Shown one piece after another: positions 24,791 through 34,117 of a stretch of DNA of 64,000 bases. The position numbers and the translations under genes were made by a program. Position 1 is the stretch's first letter, and every line of letters starts with the position of its first letter. The notes beneath the pieces are model-generated. The model worked only from the letters and a program-made list of their open reading frames with translations, did no database searches and was not told the origin of the DNA. This DNA is from Caulobacter sp. FWC2 (GTDB lineage Bacteria; Pseudomonadota; Alphaproteobacteria; Caulobacterales; Caulobacteraceae), in NCBI RefSeq assembly GCF_002742625.1, contig NZ_PEBF01000001.1, forward strand, positions 2,790,001 through 2,854,000, given 5' to 3'.

Positions 24791-24815
24791 AGCGTTCGCC
24801 TAGAGCCGCTGTTCC
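24791..24815 (-). promoter_or_regulatory. Candidate EcfG-type promoter for the 24487-24735 gene
   Basis: Minus strand GGAAC (24815-24811)-N16-CGCT (24794-24791), one mismatch in the -10. It faces away from the exact site at 24909-24933, forming a divergent pair. Confidence 0.5.
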
Positions 24816-24908
24816 GTCCAACAGGACCGATCGCCGGCCGCCTGACGCGTGGCGACCGGTTTTCGCCGTCCAGGGCCATCAATTGATAGCGGCGCGCGCC
24901 GCGTCGGC

Positions 24909-24933
24909 GGAACGCTCCGGCCCCCAGGCCGTT
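24909..24933 (+). promoter_or_regulatory. EcfG-type stress promoter, exact match (diacylglycerol-kinase-like gene)
   Basis: GGAAC-N16-CGTT with no mismatch. It lies 21 bases before ATG 24955 and downstream of the alternative in-frame ATG 24883, which fixes 24955 as the start. Confidence 0.85.
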
Positions 24934-24954
24934 GGCTGGCCACAAGGGGGAGCC

Positions 24955-25905
24955 ATGGACACGCTTGCCGACATCAAACCCGATAGCCCGCTGGATTTCG
25001 CCGCCGTGGGACCTAGTCTCTACCGGGCCGCGCCGACGCTCTCCACGCTCAAGGTCGGCGCGGTGATCAACACCGCCAGCGGAAGCTGCGACGCCGACGC
25101 CGAGGTCGACCTGGCGATGATCTGCGAGCGGGCGGGCCTGCCGCTCGCCAAGATCTGGTGCGCCAGCGGCGCCGACCTGGCGCCGGCGCTGGACGAGGCC
25201 AAGGACGAGGCGCTCGACCTGCTGATCGTGCTGGGCGGCGATGGCACCATCCGCTCGGCCGCCGCCCTCTGCGCCGCCGAGGGACCCTTGCTCATTCCGT
25301 TGCCGGGCGGGACCATGAACATGCTGCCCAAGGCCCTTTATGGCGAGCGAGACTGGAAGCAGGCCCTGGAGGCGACGCTCGCGGCGCCGGTGCTGCAATC
25401 GGTCAGCGCGGGCCAGGTGGCCGGCGAGCGGTTCTATGTAGCCGGCATCTTCGGGGCGCCCTCCCTGTGGGCCAGGGCGCGGGAGGCCGTCCGCGTCGGC
25501 GACCTGACCACCGCGCTCGGCCACGGACAGGTCGCGCTCGAGAAGAGTTTTTCAGAGCCTGTGCGCTACAGCCTGCCCGGCGAGCAAGCCCAGGCCCAGG
25601 CGGTCTCGGTCCTGTGCCCGCTGACCTCCAAGGCCTTGCCGGCCGACGCCCCGGCCCTGGAAGTGGCCGCCCTCAATCCCGATGGGGCATTCAGCGCCCT
25701 GAAACTGGCCTTGCGCGGCCTGGTGGCCGACTGGCGCGACGACCCCAGCGTCACCGTCCATCGGTCGGCCAGCGTCGCCCTGGCCAGCGACGAGCCGATC
25801 CCCGCCATCCTCGACGGCGAAAGCCTGACCCTGTCGCCTACCGAAACCGTGACCTTCGTGGCGGAGGCCTTCACCGCCGTCCGGCCCTCGCCGCACAGGG
25901 CCTGA
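24955..25905 (+). CDS. Diacylglycerol kinase-family lipid kinase
   Basis: A 316-residue DAGK-catalytic-domain protein. The nucleotide-binding loop GGDGTIRSAA is at residues 94-103 and PLPGGTMNMLP at 115-125. An N-terminal strand KVGAVINTASGSCDADAE carries the usual Asn-Ser/Gly turn, and the C-terminal sandwich ends with LDGESLTLSPTETVTFVAEA. Such enzymes phosphorylate diacylglycerol or sphingoid lipids at the membrane face; the substrate here is unknown. GGGGGAG precedes the ATG, and an exact EcfG promoter makes it a general stress gene. Confidence 0.9.
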   Translation: MDTLADIKPDSPLDFAAVGPSLYRAAPTLSTLKVGAVINTASGSCDADAEVDLAMICERAGLPLAKIWCASGADLAPALDEAKDEALDLLIVLGGDGTIRSAAALCAAEGPLLIPLPGGTMNMLPKALYGERDWKQALEATLAAPVLQSVSAGQVAGERFYVAGIFGAPSLWARAREAVRVGDLTTALGHGQVALEKSFSEPVRYSLPGEQAQAQAVSVLCPLTSKALPADAPALEVAALNPDGAFSALKLALRGLVADWRDDPSVTVHRSASVALASDEPIPAILDGESLTLSPTETVTFVAEAFTAVRPSPHRA

Positions 25906-25922
25906 GCCGAAAGGCCAGAGCG

Positions 25923-26147
25923 TCAAGTCCCGGGCTGGCGCGCGGCTTCGGTCTTGGCCGACTTGGCGGTCGGGCGCCCGTCATTGACCGGATCGGGAAG
26001 CTTTTCGCGGGTGGCGCCGACGCCGGCGGGCGCGGAAGCGGCGGCTTTGTCCGAACTGCTCTCGGGCGTCGGCGGCGGCGCGCGGTCCGAACAGGCTCCC
26101 AGAAGAAGGGTGGCGGTGAAGGCTAGCAGGAGGGGGGTCTTGGTCAT
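25923..26147 (-). CDS. Small lipoprotein
   Basis: A 74-residue secreted lipoprotein. Signal sequence MTKTPLLLAFTATLLLGACS with lipobox LGAC, then a Pro/Ser/Ala-rich mature part with no recognisable domain. I chose ATG 26147 because the upstream in-frame extension (to 26270) breaks the signal peptide. It converges on the lipid-kinase gene with a 17-base gap. Confidence 0.65.
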   Translation of the reverse strand: MTKTPLLLAFTATLLLGACSDRAPPPTPESSSDKAAASAPAGVGATREKLPDPVNDGRPTAKSAKTEAARQPGT

Positions 26148-26341
26148 GGGGACTCCGAGGTTTGACGCCTGGCCGCCAACACCGACTGGCCACGGGCTGT
26201 GGGCCAACGCCCCGGCCCGCGTTTGGAGCCCGAGCCGCAACACCGCCTCGTGGGGTCGATCCGGCTTCACGCCACGCGCCGCCCGCTTTCACCAGCGCGT
26301 GCGCCCCAGCGCCTTATCAAAAGACGGTTTCGCGAGCCCCG

Positions 26342-28183
26342 CTAGAGCGCCGCCAGGATCCCGTCCAGCCGTCGCCGCGCCCCCGGCACCGGGTCCAGAT
26401 GCGGAAATCGGTGCCCGCCGTCATAGTCCAGGCGAAGATCCTCATGGTGCAGACCCCGCTTGACGCGCAGCACCAGCGGCGCGTCCTGCCGCGTCGCCGC
26501 GACGGCGCGCCAGATCGCATCGATGCTGAAGTCGCGGCCATTGACAGCCAGGATCGACGCGCCCGCCGTCAAGCCCGCCTGAAAGGCCGGGCTTTCCCAC
26601 ATGACCTCCTGTACCAAGCCGGCGGCATTGACGGCCAGCCCCAGCGAGAACCGCAGATTGACGATGTCGCTGAGGGCGTCGGCCTGGGCCGCGAAAGGCG
26701 TGGGCGTGTCGCGGTAGACCAGTTGGTAGCCGCCCCGCGTAAGGCCCTCCAGATGCGTTCCGGCCTCGCGGCTTTCGAGGCGCTCGATCAGAAGCCCGGC
26801 CCAGTCGTAGGGCGCCAGATCGCTCAAGGCCGCCACCACGTCGTCGAACCGATAGGTCCGGGTAACCTCATTCATGGCCGGCGCGAAGAACGTCCTGGCG
26901 AAGCCGTCCAGGCTGGCGGTCTCGCCGGACAGTTCGCGCAGCAAGGTGTCGATCTCAAGCCACAGCAATTGGCCTTCGGAATAGTAGTCCTCGCTCCGCT
27001 GCCAGCTAAGCCAGGGAAGCGGTTGACGGCTGGCGATGATCGGATCGCGGGTGGTGTCGCTCATCGGTCGCCAGCGGCCGCCGGCCCGGTTGGCATAGAC
27101 CGCCGCCGTCACGGCCAGGGAGTCCAGGGCCTGCTGGCGCGTCCATAGCCCCGAGCGGGCCGCCAGGACCTGGCCCCAATACTGGGTCTGGCCTTCATAG
27201 ACCCACATCAGGCTGTTACGGATCGGTTGCTCGAAACTGGCGGTCCAGGAGTCCGCCCCGCGCCGGTGCTTGCCGTTCCAGGCATGGACATATTCGTGGG
27301 CCGCCACATCGCGCCGCGAGGCGTTGGTCTCCCAGGCCGAGAAGTAGTCGGGAGGGGTGGCGATCTCGCAGGAGCAATGGTGCTCCACGCCCATCCCGCC
27401 CAGCGCGCCGCTAAGCGCCAGCAGGAAGTCATAACGCTCGAAGGGCCGGCCCCCGAACAGTCGGTCGGCCTGGACGACGAGGGCGCGATGGGCATCGATC
27501 TGCGCATCGGTAACGTCCAGCTGGTCGGGGCGGTCGGAAAAGAGGTTGAGCGCCACCGCCCCGTCGTCATCCAGCGGGATGCGGCGAAAACATTGGCCGG
27601 CGAACAACGGCGAGTCGACCAGGACATCCAGGCCCACTGGCTTGAAGCGGGCCTCGCCCGGCGCGATCGGCTCCAGCGCGCAGGCGAAGGCCCAGTCTCG
27701 CGGCAGTTGGACCTCGGCCTGGACCTGGACGCGACGCGCGAAATAGCCAGCCGGATAAAGCAGGACCGTGTTCCACCGCAGCGCCTGCAGGTCGGGCGTC
27801 ACGACCACATCACCCTGGCTTTGGGCGGTCGGGGTCAGGAACTGGAGCTCGATCTCCAGCGCCTGCGCGCCGGCCGGGACGTCGACATGGAACGCATAGA
27901 CCTCCACGGGGTCGCGCCGCCAAGCCAAGTCCTCGCCGAGGGCGGCGATCCGCAGGCCGGCGAGCAGCTCGATCGGCGCGGCCGGGCTGTGATAACCCGG
28001 CAACCACTTGGGGAACATCAGCACCTGGGGTCCAGCCTGGGCGACCGGCAGGCTCTGGCGCGCCCGGATGATTCCGCGCCGCACATCGGTGGCGTCGACC
28101 TCCAGGGTGATCACGCCAGGATAGGCGATGTCGCGCGGGGCCGGGATCGAGGGTGGCGGCGGCAGGGGATTAGGCTCTGTCAT
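26342..28183 (-). CDS. M61-family (glycyl aminopeptidase-like) metallopeptidase with PDZ domain
   Basis: A 613-residue peptidase. The N-terminal beta domain (about 20-190) is followed by a thermolysin-like core: zinc site HEYVH at residues 296-300 in RRDVAAHEYVHAWNGKHRRG, and the third ligand in MWVYEGQTQYWG. A PDZ domain sits near the C-terminus (NAAGLVQEVMWESPAFQAGL then TAGASILAVNGRDF). M61 enzymes from Caulobacter relatives are usually exported, but this one begins MTEPNPLPPPPSIPAP with no signal peptide, so it is probably cytoplasmic unless a start further upstream was lost. It stands alone. Confidence 0.92.
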   Translation of the reverse strand: MTEPNPLPPPPSIPAPRDIAYPGVITLEVDATDVRRGIIRARQSLPVAQAGPQVLMFPKWLPGYHSPAAPIELLAGLRIAALGEDLAWRRDPVEVYAFHVDVPAGAQALEIELQFLTPTAQSQGDVVVTPDLQALRWNTVLLYPAGYFARRVQVQAEVQLPRDWAFACALEPIAPGEARFKPVGLDVLVDSPLFAGQCFRRIPLDDDGAVALNLFSDRPDQLDVTDAQIDAHRALVVQADRLFGGRPFERYDFLLALSGALGGMGVEHHCSCEIATPPDYFSAWETNASRRDVAAHEYVHAWNGKHRRGADSWTASFEQPIRNSLMWVYEGQTQYWGQVLAARSGLWTRQQALDSLAVTAAVYANRAGGRWRPMSDTTRDPIIASRQPLPWLSWQRSEDYYSEGQLLWLEIDTLLRELSGETASLDGFARTFFAPAMNEVTRTYRFDDVVAALSDLAPYDWAGLLIERLESREAGTHLEGLTRGGYQLVYRDTPTPFAAQADALSDIVNLRFSLGLAVNAAGLVQEVMWESPAFQAGLTAGASILAVNGRDFSIDAIWRAVAATRQDAPLVLRVKRGLHHEDLRLDYDGGHRFPHLDPVPGARRRLDGILAAL

Positions 28184-28340
28184 CCGCAGCTAATCGCAGC
28201 TCGCGCCAAGCGTTCCGTCCTCTCTTCCCGCGGCCTCACGCCGTCGCGATCACCAGGCCGCCGCGCACGCCTGGCGACCCGCCGGGCCTCGCCCTCCCAT
28301 CGTCAAATGATGACCCCGAGGCGGTCGGGCGCCGATCCGG

Positions 28341-30653
28341 TCAGGCGGTCGCCTGCCCGGCCTCGCGCAGCAACCTCACCGGCACGGACTTGGCGGCCGG
28401 CGTTTTGCTCTCCTCGGCATGGTGGCCGACAGGGATCAGGACATTGCACTCGGGGTAGTAGGAGCCCAGGCATCCGACCGGGATGTCATAGGGGGTGACC
28501 CGCAGACCCGGCTTGACGCGCGACAGCCCGTCGTCGATCGCCGAGGCCAGGCTGACGATCGCCCCCTCCTCCAGGCCAAGGCGGGCCATGTCGGACCGAT
28601 TGATCAGCACGACCTCGCGCGTGCCCTCGATGCCCCGGAACCGGTCATCGTAGCCGTAGACGGTGGTGTTGAACTGGTCGTTGGAGCGCAGGGTCATAAG
28701 GCGAAAGACATCGTCCTGCGCCGCGAACCCGGTAGCCGACAGGCTAAGCGGGGTGATGAAGGCGGCCTTGCCGCCTTCGACCTCGCTGAAGTCGCGCTCG
28801 CGGGCCTTGTTGGGACGGTGAAAGCCGCCGGGCTGGCCAAAGCGCTGGTTGAAGCCCGAGAACCACTGGGGATAGGTCGCTTCGATGGCGTCGCGGACCT
28901 TGGAATAATCGCCTACCCAGGCGTCCCAGTCGACCTTGGGATTGGGGGCCAGCAGGGCCTTGGCGAGTCCGGCGACGATGGCGGCTTCGGACTTCAGGTT
29001 CGCGCTTGCCGGGCGCTGGTCGCCATAGGAAGCGTGGATGCAGCTGGTGGAGTCTTCCATCGAGACGGTCTGCGGCCCGCTGGCCTGCTCGTCGCGTTCG
29101 ATCCGGCTCAGGCAGGGCAGAAGATAGGCGATCTTGCCGTTGACGAGATGGCTGCGGTTGAGCCGCGTGGCGATCTGGACGGTGAGCTCCAGGTTCGGCC
29201 AAGCCGCCTCGATGCGCGGACTATCGGGGACGGCGCGCAGGAAGTTGCCGCCCAGCCCGACATAGGCGCGAACCTTGCCTGACAAAATCCCCTCGCAGAC
29301 CTCAACGGTGTTGAGGCCTTTCTCGCGCGGCGGCGCGAAGCCGTACTGCTCGGCCAGCCGGTCGAGCGGCGCCAGTTCCGGCTTTTCCGTAATGCCGACC
29401 GTGCGTTGACCCTGGACGTTGGAATGGCCGCGCACCGGGCAGAGTCCCGTCCCCGGCCGCCCGACATTACCCTTCAGCATCATCAGGTTACAGACCATGT
29501 GGACGTTGTGCACGCCCAGCCGATGCTGGGTCAGGCCCATGCCATAGACGCCGATGGTCGCGGCGCTGGCCCCGTAGGTCGAGGCGGCCTTGGACAGGTC
29601 GGCCCGCGTCAGTCCGCTGGCCGCTTCGATAGCCGCCCAGGGCGTCTGGCGGCAAAAGCCGGCGAACGCCTCGAAGCCTTGGGTGTAGGTGGCGATGAAG
29701 GCGTGATCGAGGACCGGTTCGCGTCCCGCCTGGCGCGCCTCGTCGTCGGCTTCGATCAGCCATTTACAGAGGCCCGTCATGGCCGCGATGTCGCCGCCGG
29801 CCATCAATTGATAATATTGCGACGAGATCGGCGTCGAAGATCCGGTGAGCATCTGGAACGGCGACTGGGGGTTGGCGAAGCGCTCAAGGCCCCGTTCGCG
29901 CAGCGGATTGAAGGTGATGATCGCCGCGCCGCGGCGGGCGGCGTGCTGCAGGTCGTGGAGCATGCGCGGGCTGTTGGAACCGACGTTCTGGCCGAAGAAG
30001 AACAGGCAATCGGCCTTTTCGAAATCCTCCAGCGTCACCGTCCCGACCGGCGCGCCGATGCTCTTCTTGAGGCCCACCGACGTACTCTCGTGGCACATGT
30101 TGGAGCTGTCGGGGAGGTTCTGGCTGCCGTACATCCGCGCCATCAGGGCGTACATGTAGGACGTCTCCAGCGAGGCCCGGCCGGACGCGTAGAACACCGC
30201 CGCCGTCGGCTCGATCGCCTGGAGCGCCTGGCCGATGGCCCTGAACGCCTCATCCCAGCCGCAGGCTACGTAGCGGTCCGATGCTGCGTCATAGCGCATC
30301 GGGTCGGTCAGTCGGCCCAGCTGTTCCAGGTCGTAGTCGCTCCACCCGCGCAGGGCCGTCAGCGTGTGCTGGGCCAGGACATCGGGCGTGCAGCGCTTGG
30401 GCGTCAGGTCCCAGGCCGTGGCCTTGGCGCCGTTCTCGCAGAACTCGGCCGGGTGGGGCTTGGCGGGCTTGGCCCAGGCGCAGCTGACGCAGGCGAAACC
30501 GTCAGGCTTGTTCTGGCGAAGGAGCTGGCGCATCGGCGCGACCTCTTCGCGCTTGAACACCTTGGCGATCCCGATCAGCGAGCCCCATCCCCCGGCCGGT
30601 CCTGTGTAGGACGTGAACTTGACCTTGCCGACGGTTCGAGGGGAACGGGCCAT
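28341..30653 (-). CDS. Formate dehydrogenase-like molybdopterin oxidoreductase (FdhF/YdeP family)
   Basis: A 770-residue DMSO-reductase-family molybdoenzyme of the YdeP/Fdh-alpha-like group. N-terminal cysteines occur as CVSCAW (Cys55, Cys58) and FCENGAK (Cys72). The active-site loop has Cys187 in SSNMCHESTS, in place of selenocysteine. MGD-binding signatures follow: FFGQNVGSNSPRM, MLKGNVGRPGTGLCPVRGHS, LRSNDQFNTTVYGYDDRFRG. No Tat signal is present, so it is cytoplasmic. The electron acceptor is unknown. It is divergent from the cytochrome oxidase operon (40-base gap), which contains fdhD, whose product sulfurates the molybdenum cofactor of formate dehydrogenases; this suggests the two belong together. 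Confidence 0.9.
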   Translation of the reverse strand: MARSPRTVGKVKFTSYTGPAGGWGSLIGIAKVFKREEVAPMRQLLRQNKPDGFACVSCAWAKPAKPHPAEFCENGAKATAWDLTPKRCTPDVLAQHTLTALRGWSDYDLEQLGRLTDPMRYDAASDRYVACGWDEAFRAIGQALQAIEPTAAVFYASGRASLETSYMYALMARMYGSQNLPDSSNMCHESTSVGLKKSIGAPVGTVTLEDFEKADCLFFFGQNVGSNSPRMLHDLQHAARRGAAIITFNPLRERGLERFANPQSPFQMLTGSSTPISSQYYQLMAGGDIAAMTGLCKWLIEADDEARQAGREPVLDHAFIATYTQGFEAFAGFCRQTPWAAIEAASGLTRADLSKAASTYGASAATIGVYGMGLTQHRLGVHNVHMVCNLMMLKGNVGRPGTGLCPVRGHSNVQGQRTVGITEKPELAPLDRLAEQYGFAPPREKGLNTVEVCEGILSGKVRAYVGLGGNFLRAVPDSPRIEAAWPNLELTVQIATRLNRSHLVNGKIAYLLPCLSRIERDEQASGPQTVSMEDSTSCIHASYGDQRPASANLKSEAAIVAGLAKALLAPNPKVDWDAWVGDYSKVRDAIEATYPQWFSGFNQRFGQPGGFHRPNKARERDFSEVEGGKAAFITPLSLSATGFAAQDDVFRLMTLRSNDQFNTTVYGYDDRFRGIEGTREVVLINRSDMARLGLEEGAIVSLASAIDDGLSRVKPGLRVTPYDIPVGCLGSYYPECNVLIPVGHHAEESKTPAAKSVPVRLLREAGQATA

Positions 30654-30693
30654 GGTGTCCTGCGTATTGTCAGCCTAGGGCCAGGGGGAACGG

Positions 30694-31200
30694 ATGGACG
30701 CCGTCAAGGTTCGCCGTCACGCAACGCCAGTTTCGAAGCTGTGCACGCCGCTAATATGCGTGCTCGCCCTGCTGCTGGTCGGCTGCGGCGCCGAAAAGCG
30801 CCACCTCGGCGCCGCCGTCCCCCTCACCCCGCCGATCCTGGCCGACGACCCCCGCGCCGCTGGCCTGGAGACCAATGCCTTTGAGCTCTCCGAGGGCGGC
30901 CGCCAGTTTCGATGGGCGGCCTGTGGCCAATGTCATGGCAGTCAGGCTCAAGGCGCCGCCCGCCTCGACGACGACGCCTGGCGGTGCGGCGGGACCACCA
31001 CGCAGATCTATCGTTCGATCGCCCAGGGCTGCGGCGCGGCCATGCCGGCCTACGCCGCCAAAGCCACGCCCGACCAGATTTGGCGCATGGCCGCCTATGT
31101 CCACAGCCTGTCCAGGACCGACGCGAAAAAGCGCCGCCGCGCCGACAACGCCCTGGCTGGAGAGCCCCAGGGTTCGACTTGGAAAGGACCGCTGACATGA
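30694..31200 (+). CDS. Lipid-anchored monohaem c-type cytochrome
   Basis: A 168-residue exported protein. A signal sequence with lipobox LLLVGCGA anchors it in the membrane; the haem site is CGQCHG near residue 77 and the distal methionine probably lies in GAAMPAYAAKATPD. The domain resembles the small cytochromes that donate electrons to oxidases. The tail is basic. It is the first gene of the oxidase operon and overlaps coxB by 4 bases (ATGA). GGGGGAACGG is a usable ribosome site. Confidence 0.88.
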   Translation: MDAVKVRRHATPVSKLCTPLICVLALLLVGCGAEKRHLGAAVPLTPPILADDPRAAGLETNAFELSEGGRQFRWAACGQCHGSQAQGAARLDDDAWRCGGTTTQIYRSIAQGCGAAMPAYAAKATPDQIWRMAAYVHSLSRTDAKKRRRADNALAGEPQGSTWKGPLT

Positions 31201-32201
31201 CCCGGGTCCTGCTGAGATTGGGCCTTGCGACCGCTCTGACCGCCGTGGCCGGATGCGCCGGCGAGCAATCCGTCCTGGCGCCGGGCTCTGACCAAGCCCG
31301 CGACCTGCTGGTCCTGGGCGTCCTGCTGACCCTGACCTGCGCGTTGGCCTATCTCGTCGTGCTGACCTTCCTGAGCGCGGCCCTGGCCCGGCGACGCCGA
31401 ACCGCCGCCGCGGCGGACGGCGCGGGCGACCCAGGCGACGACGCGCGGCTGGCGCGCGGCCTCAAGCTGTGGATCGGCTTCGTGGGGGCCGGCGTCTGCT
31501 TGCTGTCGGTCGCCAGCTTCACCGCGGACCGGGTGTTGGCCAGACCCGCCGCCAGCCCACCGCTGGACGTGCGCATCACCGGCCACCAGTGGTGGTGGCG
31601 CATCGCCTATCGCGACCCCACGAGCGGCCAGTGGATCGAGACCGCCAATGAGCTGCACCTGCCGTTGGGCCGCCCCGTCCGCCTCGAGTTGACCTCGGCC
31701 GACGTCATTCACAGCTTCTGGGTCCCCGGCCTGCACGGCAAGCTCGACATGATCCCGGGACGGACCAACGTCCTGGCCATCACCCCCCAAAAGGCTGGCT
31801 GGACCCGCGGCCAGTGCGGCGAATTCTGCGGCCTGCAACACGCTCAGATGGCGCTCTGGACCAAGGTCGAGGCCCCTGGCGCCTTCGACGCCTGGCTGGC
31901 CAACCAGGTCCGCCCCGCCCAAGCGCCGGCCTCGCCGGGTCTGCAACTGATCGAGACCGGGCCCTGCGCGGCCTGCCATACGGTGCGGGGCACGCGGGCG
32001 GCGGGACGCGCCGGCCCCGACCTCACCCACCTGGCCGCGCGGCGCGATCTGGCGGCCGGGACCCTGCCCTTCACGCGCGGCGGCCTGGCCGGTTGGATCA
32101 GCCAGCCCCAGGCGCTCAAGCCGGGCGCCGAGATGCCGCCTTCGGGCCTGGACGGCCAGCAGACCCAACAGGTCGTGGCCTATCTGGAGGCGCTCAAATG
32201 A
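31197..32201 (+). CDS. coxB: Cytochrome c oxidase subunit II with fused cytochrome c (caa3 type)
   Basis: A 334-residue subunit. Lipobox AVAGCAG (Cys20), membrane segments at about 35-62 and 90-112, then the cupredoxin domain. CuA ligands: His172 in ADVIHSFWVP, Cys207 and Cys211 in RGQCGEFCGL, His215 and Met218 in LQHAQM. The aromatic electron entry GHQWWWRIAY is present. A C-terminal cytochrome c domain has CAACH (Cys257, Cys260, His261) and a methionine in GAEMPPSG. The fused haem domain marks the caa3 class. Starts overlap both neighbours by 4 bases. Confidence 0.94.
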   Translation: MTRVLLRLGLATALTAVAGCAGEQSVLAPGSDQARDLLVLGVLLTLTCALAYLVVLTFLSAALARRRRTAAAADGAGDPGDDARLARGLKLWIGFVGAGVCLLSVASFTADRVLARPAASPPLDVRITGHQWWWRIAYRDPTSGQWIETANELHLPLGRPVRLELTSADVIHSFWVPGLHGKLDMIPGRTNVLAITPQKAGWTRGQCGEFCGLQHAQMALWTKVEAPGAFDAWLANQVRPAQAPASPGLQLIETGPCAACHTVRGTRAAGRAGPDLTHLAARRDLAAGTLPFTRGGLAGWISQPQALKPGAEMPPSGLDGQQTQQVVAYLEALK

Positions 32202-34117
32202 CCGCCGCCAAGACCCGCGCGATCGATCGCGACAAGGCGGCGGCGCGCTGTGAGGTCGCCTGGCGCGACGCCCCCGGGCTGTGGGGGTTCCTGACGACGG
32301 TGGATCACAAGCGCATCGCCGCGCGCTACGTCCTCACCACCCTGGCGCTGCTGTTCCTGGCCGGAATGCTGGCCCTGGACATGCGGCTGCAGCTCACCTT
32401 CCCCTCCCTGCATCGGATGGGCGCCCAGGGCTATAACGAGGCCTTCACCCTGCACGGCTCGACCATGCTGTTCCTGGTCTCGGTGCCCGTGATGGAGGCC
32501 ATGGCCATGTGGCTGACGCCGCTGATGCTGGGCCAGCGCAATATGGCTTTCCCGCGCCTGAACGCCTTCAGCTACTGGATGTACCTGGGCGGGGTGTTGA
32601 TGCTGTGGGTCCCGCATGCGCTCAATATCACGCCGGACCTGGGCTGGTTTCAGTATCCGCCGCTGTCTGGACCCGGCTACGCGCCGGGCCATCGGGCCGA
32701 CATCTGGGCGCAGATGATCACCTTCACCGAGGTGGCGGCCCTGTCGGTGTCGGTCAATACGGTCGCGACGATCCTGCGCATGCGCCCGCCCGGCATGACC
32801 CTGGCGCGCATGCCGCTCTTTCTTTGGGCGATGCTGGTGGCGGCGGGCATGACGATCCTGGCCCTGCCGGCTGTGATGCTGGTCACCAGCATGTTGATCG
32901 CCGACCGCCTGGTCTCCACCCACTTCTTCGATCCGGTGGCCGGGGGTGACGTGGTGCTGTTCCAACATCTCTTCTGGTTCTTCGGCCACCCGGAGGTCTA
33001 CATCATCTTCGTGCCGGCCCTGGGGTTCGTGGGTCAGATCGTCGAGACCTTCTCGCGCCGGCGGGTGTTCGGCTACACGCCGATCGTCCTGTCCTTGCTG
33101 ACCATCGCCATCCTGGCCTTTGGCCTTTGGGTGCACCACATGTTCGCCGTGGGCCTGCCCAAGCTTGGCGCCAGCTTTTACACCGCCGCCAGCATGGCCA
33201 TCGCCCTGCCCACCGGCCTGCAGATCTATTGCTGGATCGCCACCCTGTGGGGCGGACGGCCACGCTTCGACACGCCCCTGTTGTGGGTGATCGGCTTTAT
33301 CGTCACCTTCGTGATCGGCGGACTGTCGGGCGTGATGACCGCCTCGGCGCCGCTCGACCTGCAGCTGACCGACACCTATTTTATCGTCGCCCACCTCCAC
33401 TATGTGCTGATCGGCGGCGCGCTGTTCCCGTTGTTTGGGGCCTTTTGCTACTGGTTTCCCAAGGCCACCGGGCGGCTGTTGTCCGAGCGCCTGGGCAAGG
33501 TCAGCTTCTGGCTCGTGTTTAGCGGGTTCAATCTCGGCTTCTTCCCGATGCACATCCTGGGCCTGATGGGCATGCCGCGCCGCATCTATACCTATGGTCC
33601 GCAAATGGGTTGGCAGGCCCTCAACATCGTCGCCACCGCCGGGTCGGCGATCGCCATGGTCGGCGCCCTGCTGTTCGTCGCCAACGCCTGGCTGAGCCTG
33701 CGGCGCGGCGCGGCCGCCGGCCCCAACCCGTGGGGCGCGCCCACCCTGGAATGGGCCGTGGCCAGCCCGCCGCCGCCCTATAACTTCACGCATCCGCCGG
33801 TGGTCGACAGCCTCACGCCCTTATGGCCGCCTCCCGAGACAATGGCCGTGGTCACCGGCGTCTCGCTGGATCGCCGCGAGGTGCTGGTGACCAGCGCCGT
33901 GGACGCCGAGCCCGTTCATCTTCAGGCTTCGGCGGAGCCCTCGATCTGGCCCCTGGCGGCGGCGATCGCCACCAGCGCCATGTTCGTGGCCAGCATCTTC
34001 ACCCCGTGGGCGCTGGTCTGGGGGGCCTTGCCGGTCTTGGTGACCCTGACCGGCTGGTTCTGGCCGCATCGCAGCCTGACCCCTGGCGTTCGCCGGATGC
34101 TGGGGCGGGCGTCATGA
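32198..34117 (+). CDS. coxA: Cytochrome c oxidase subunit I
   Basis: A 639-residue, 12+ span haem-copper oxidase subunit that reduces oxygen to water and pumps protons. Ligands are all present: low-spin haem His86 (EAFTLHGSTMLF) and His401, CuB His264 with crosslinking Tyr268 (FGHPEVYI), His313-His314 (WVHHMF), and haem a3 His399 (VAHLHYVLIGG). The subunit carries an extra C-terminal region with two further hydrophobic segments, as in SoxM-type caa3 enzymes. The same frame is open into coxB, but homology starts at ATG 32198, which overlaps the coxB stop. Confidence 0.96.
   Translation: MTAAKTRAIDRDKAAARCEVAWRDAPGLWGFLTTVDHKRIAARYVLTTLALLFLAGMLALDMRLQLTFPSLHRMGAQGYNEAFTLHGSTMLFLVSVPVMEAMAMWLTPLMLGQRNMAFPRLNAFSYWMYLGGVLMLWVPHALNITPDLGWFQYPPLSGPGYAPGHRADIWAQMITFTEVAALSVSVNTVATILRMRPPGMTLARMPLFLWAMLVAAGMTILALPAVMLVTSMLIADRLVSTHFFDPVAGGDVVLFQHLFWFFGHPEVYIIFVPALGFVGQIVETFSRRRVFGYTPIVLSLLTIAILAFGLWVHHMFAVGLPKLGASFYTAASMAIALPTGLQIYCWIATLWGGRPRFDTPLLWVIGFIVTFVIGGLSGVMTASAPLDLQLTDTYFIVAHLHYVLIGGALFPLFGAFCYWFPKATGRLLSERLGKVSFWLVFSGFNLGFFPMHILGLMGMPRRIYTYGPQMGWQALNIVATAGSAIAMVGALLFVANAWLSLRRGAAAGPNPWGAPTLEWAVASPPPPYNFTHPPVVDSLTPLWPPPETMAVVTGVSLDRREVLVTSAVDAEPVHLQASAEPSIWPLAAAIATSAMFVASIFTPWALVWGALPVLVTLTGWFWPHRSLTPGVRRMLGRAS

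Noticed and set aside
24883..24954. Upstream ATG for the lipid-kinase gene
   Set aside because: An exact EcfG promoter lies between this ATG and 24955, and the extra residues are not conserved-looking.
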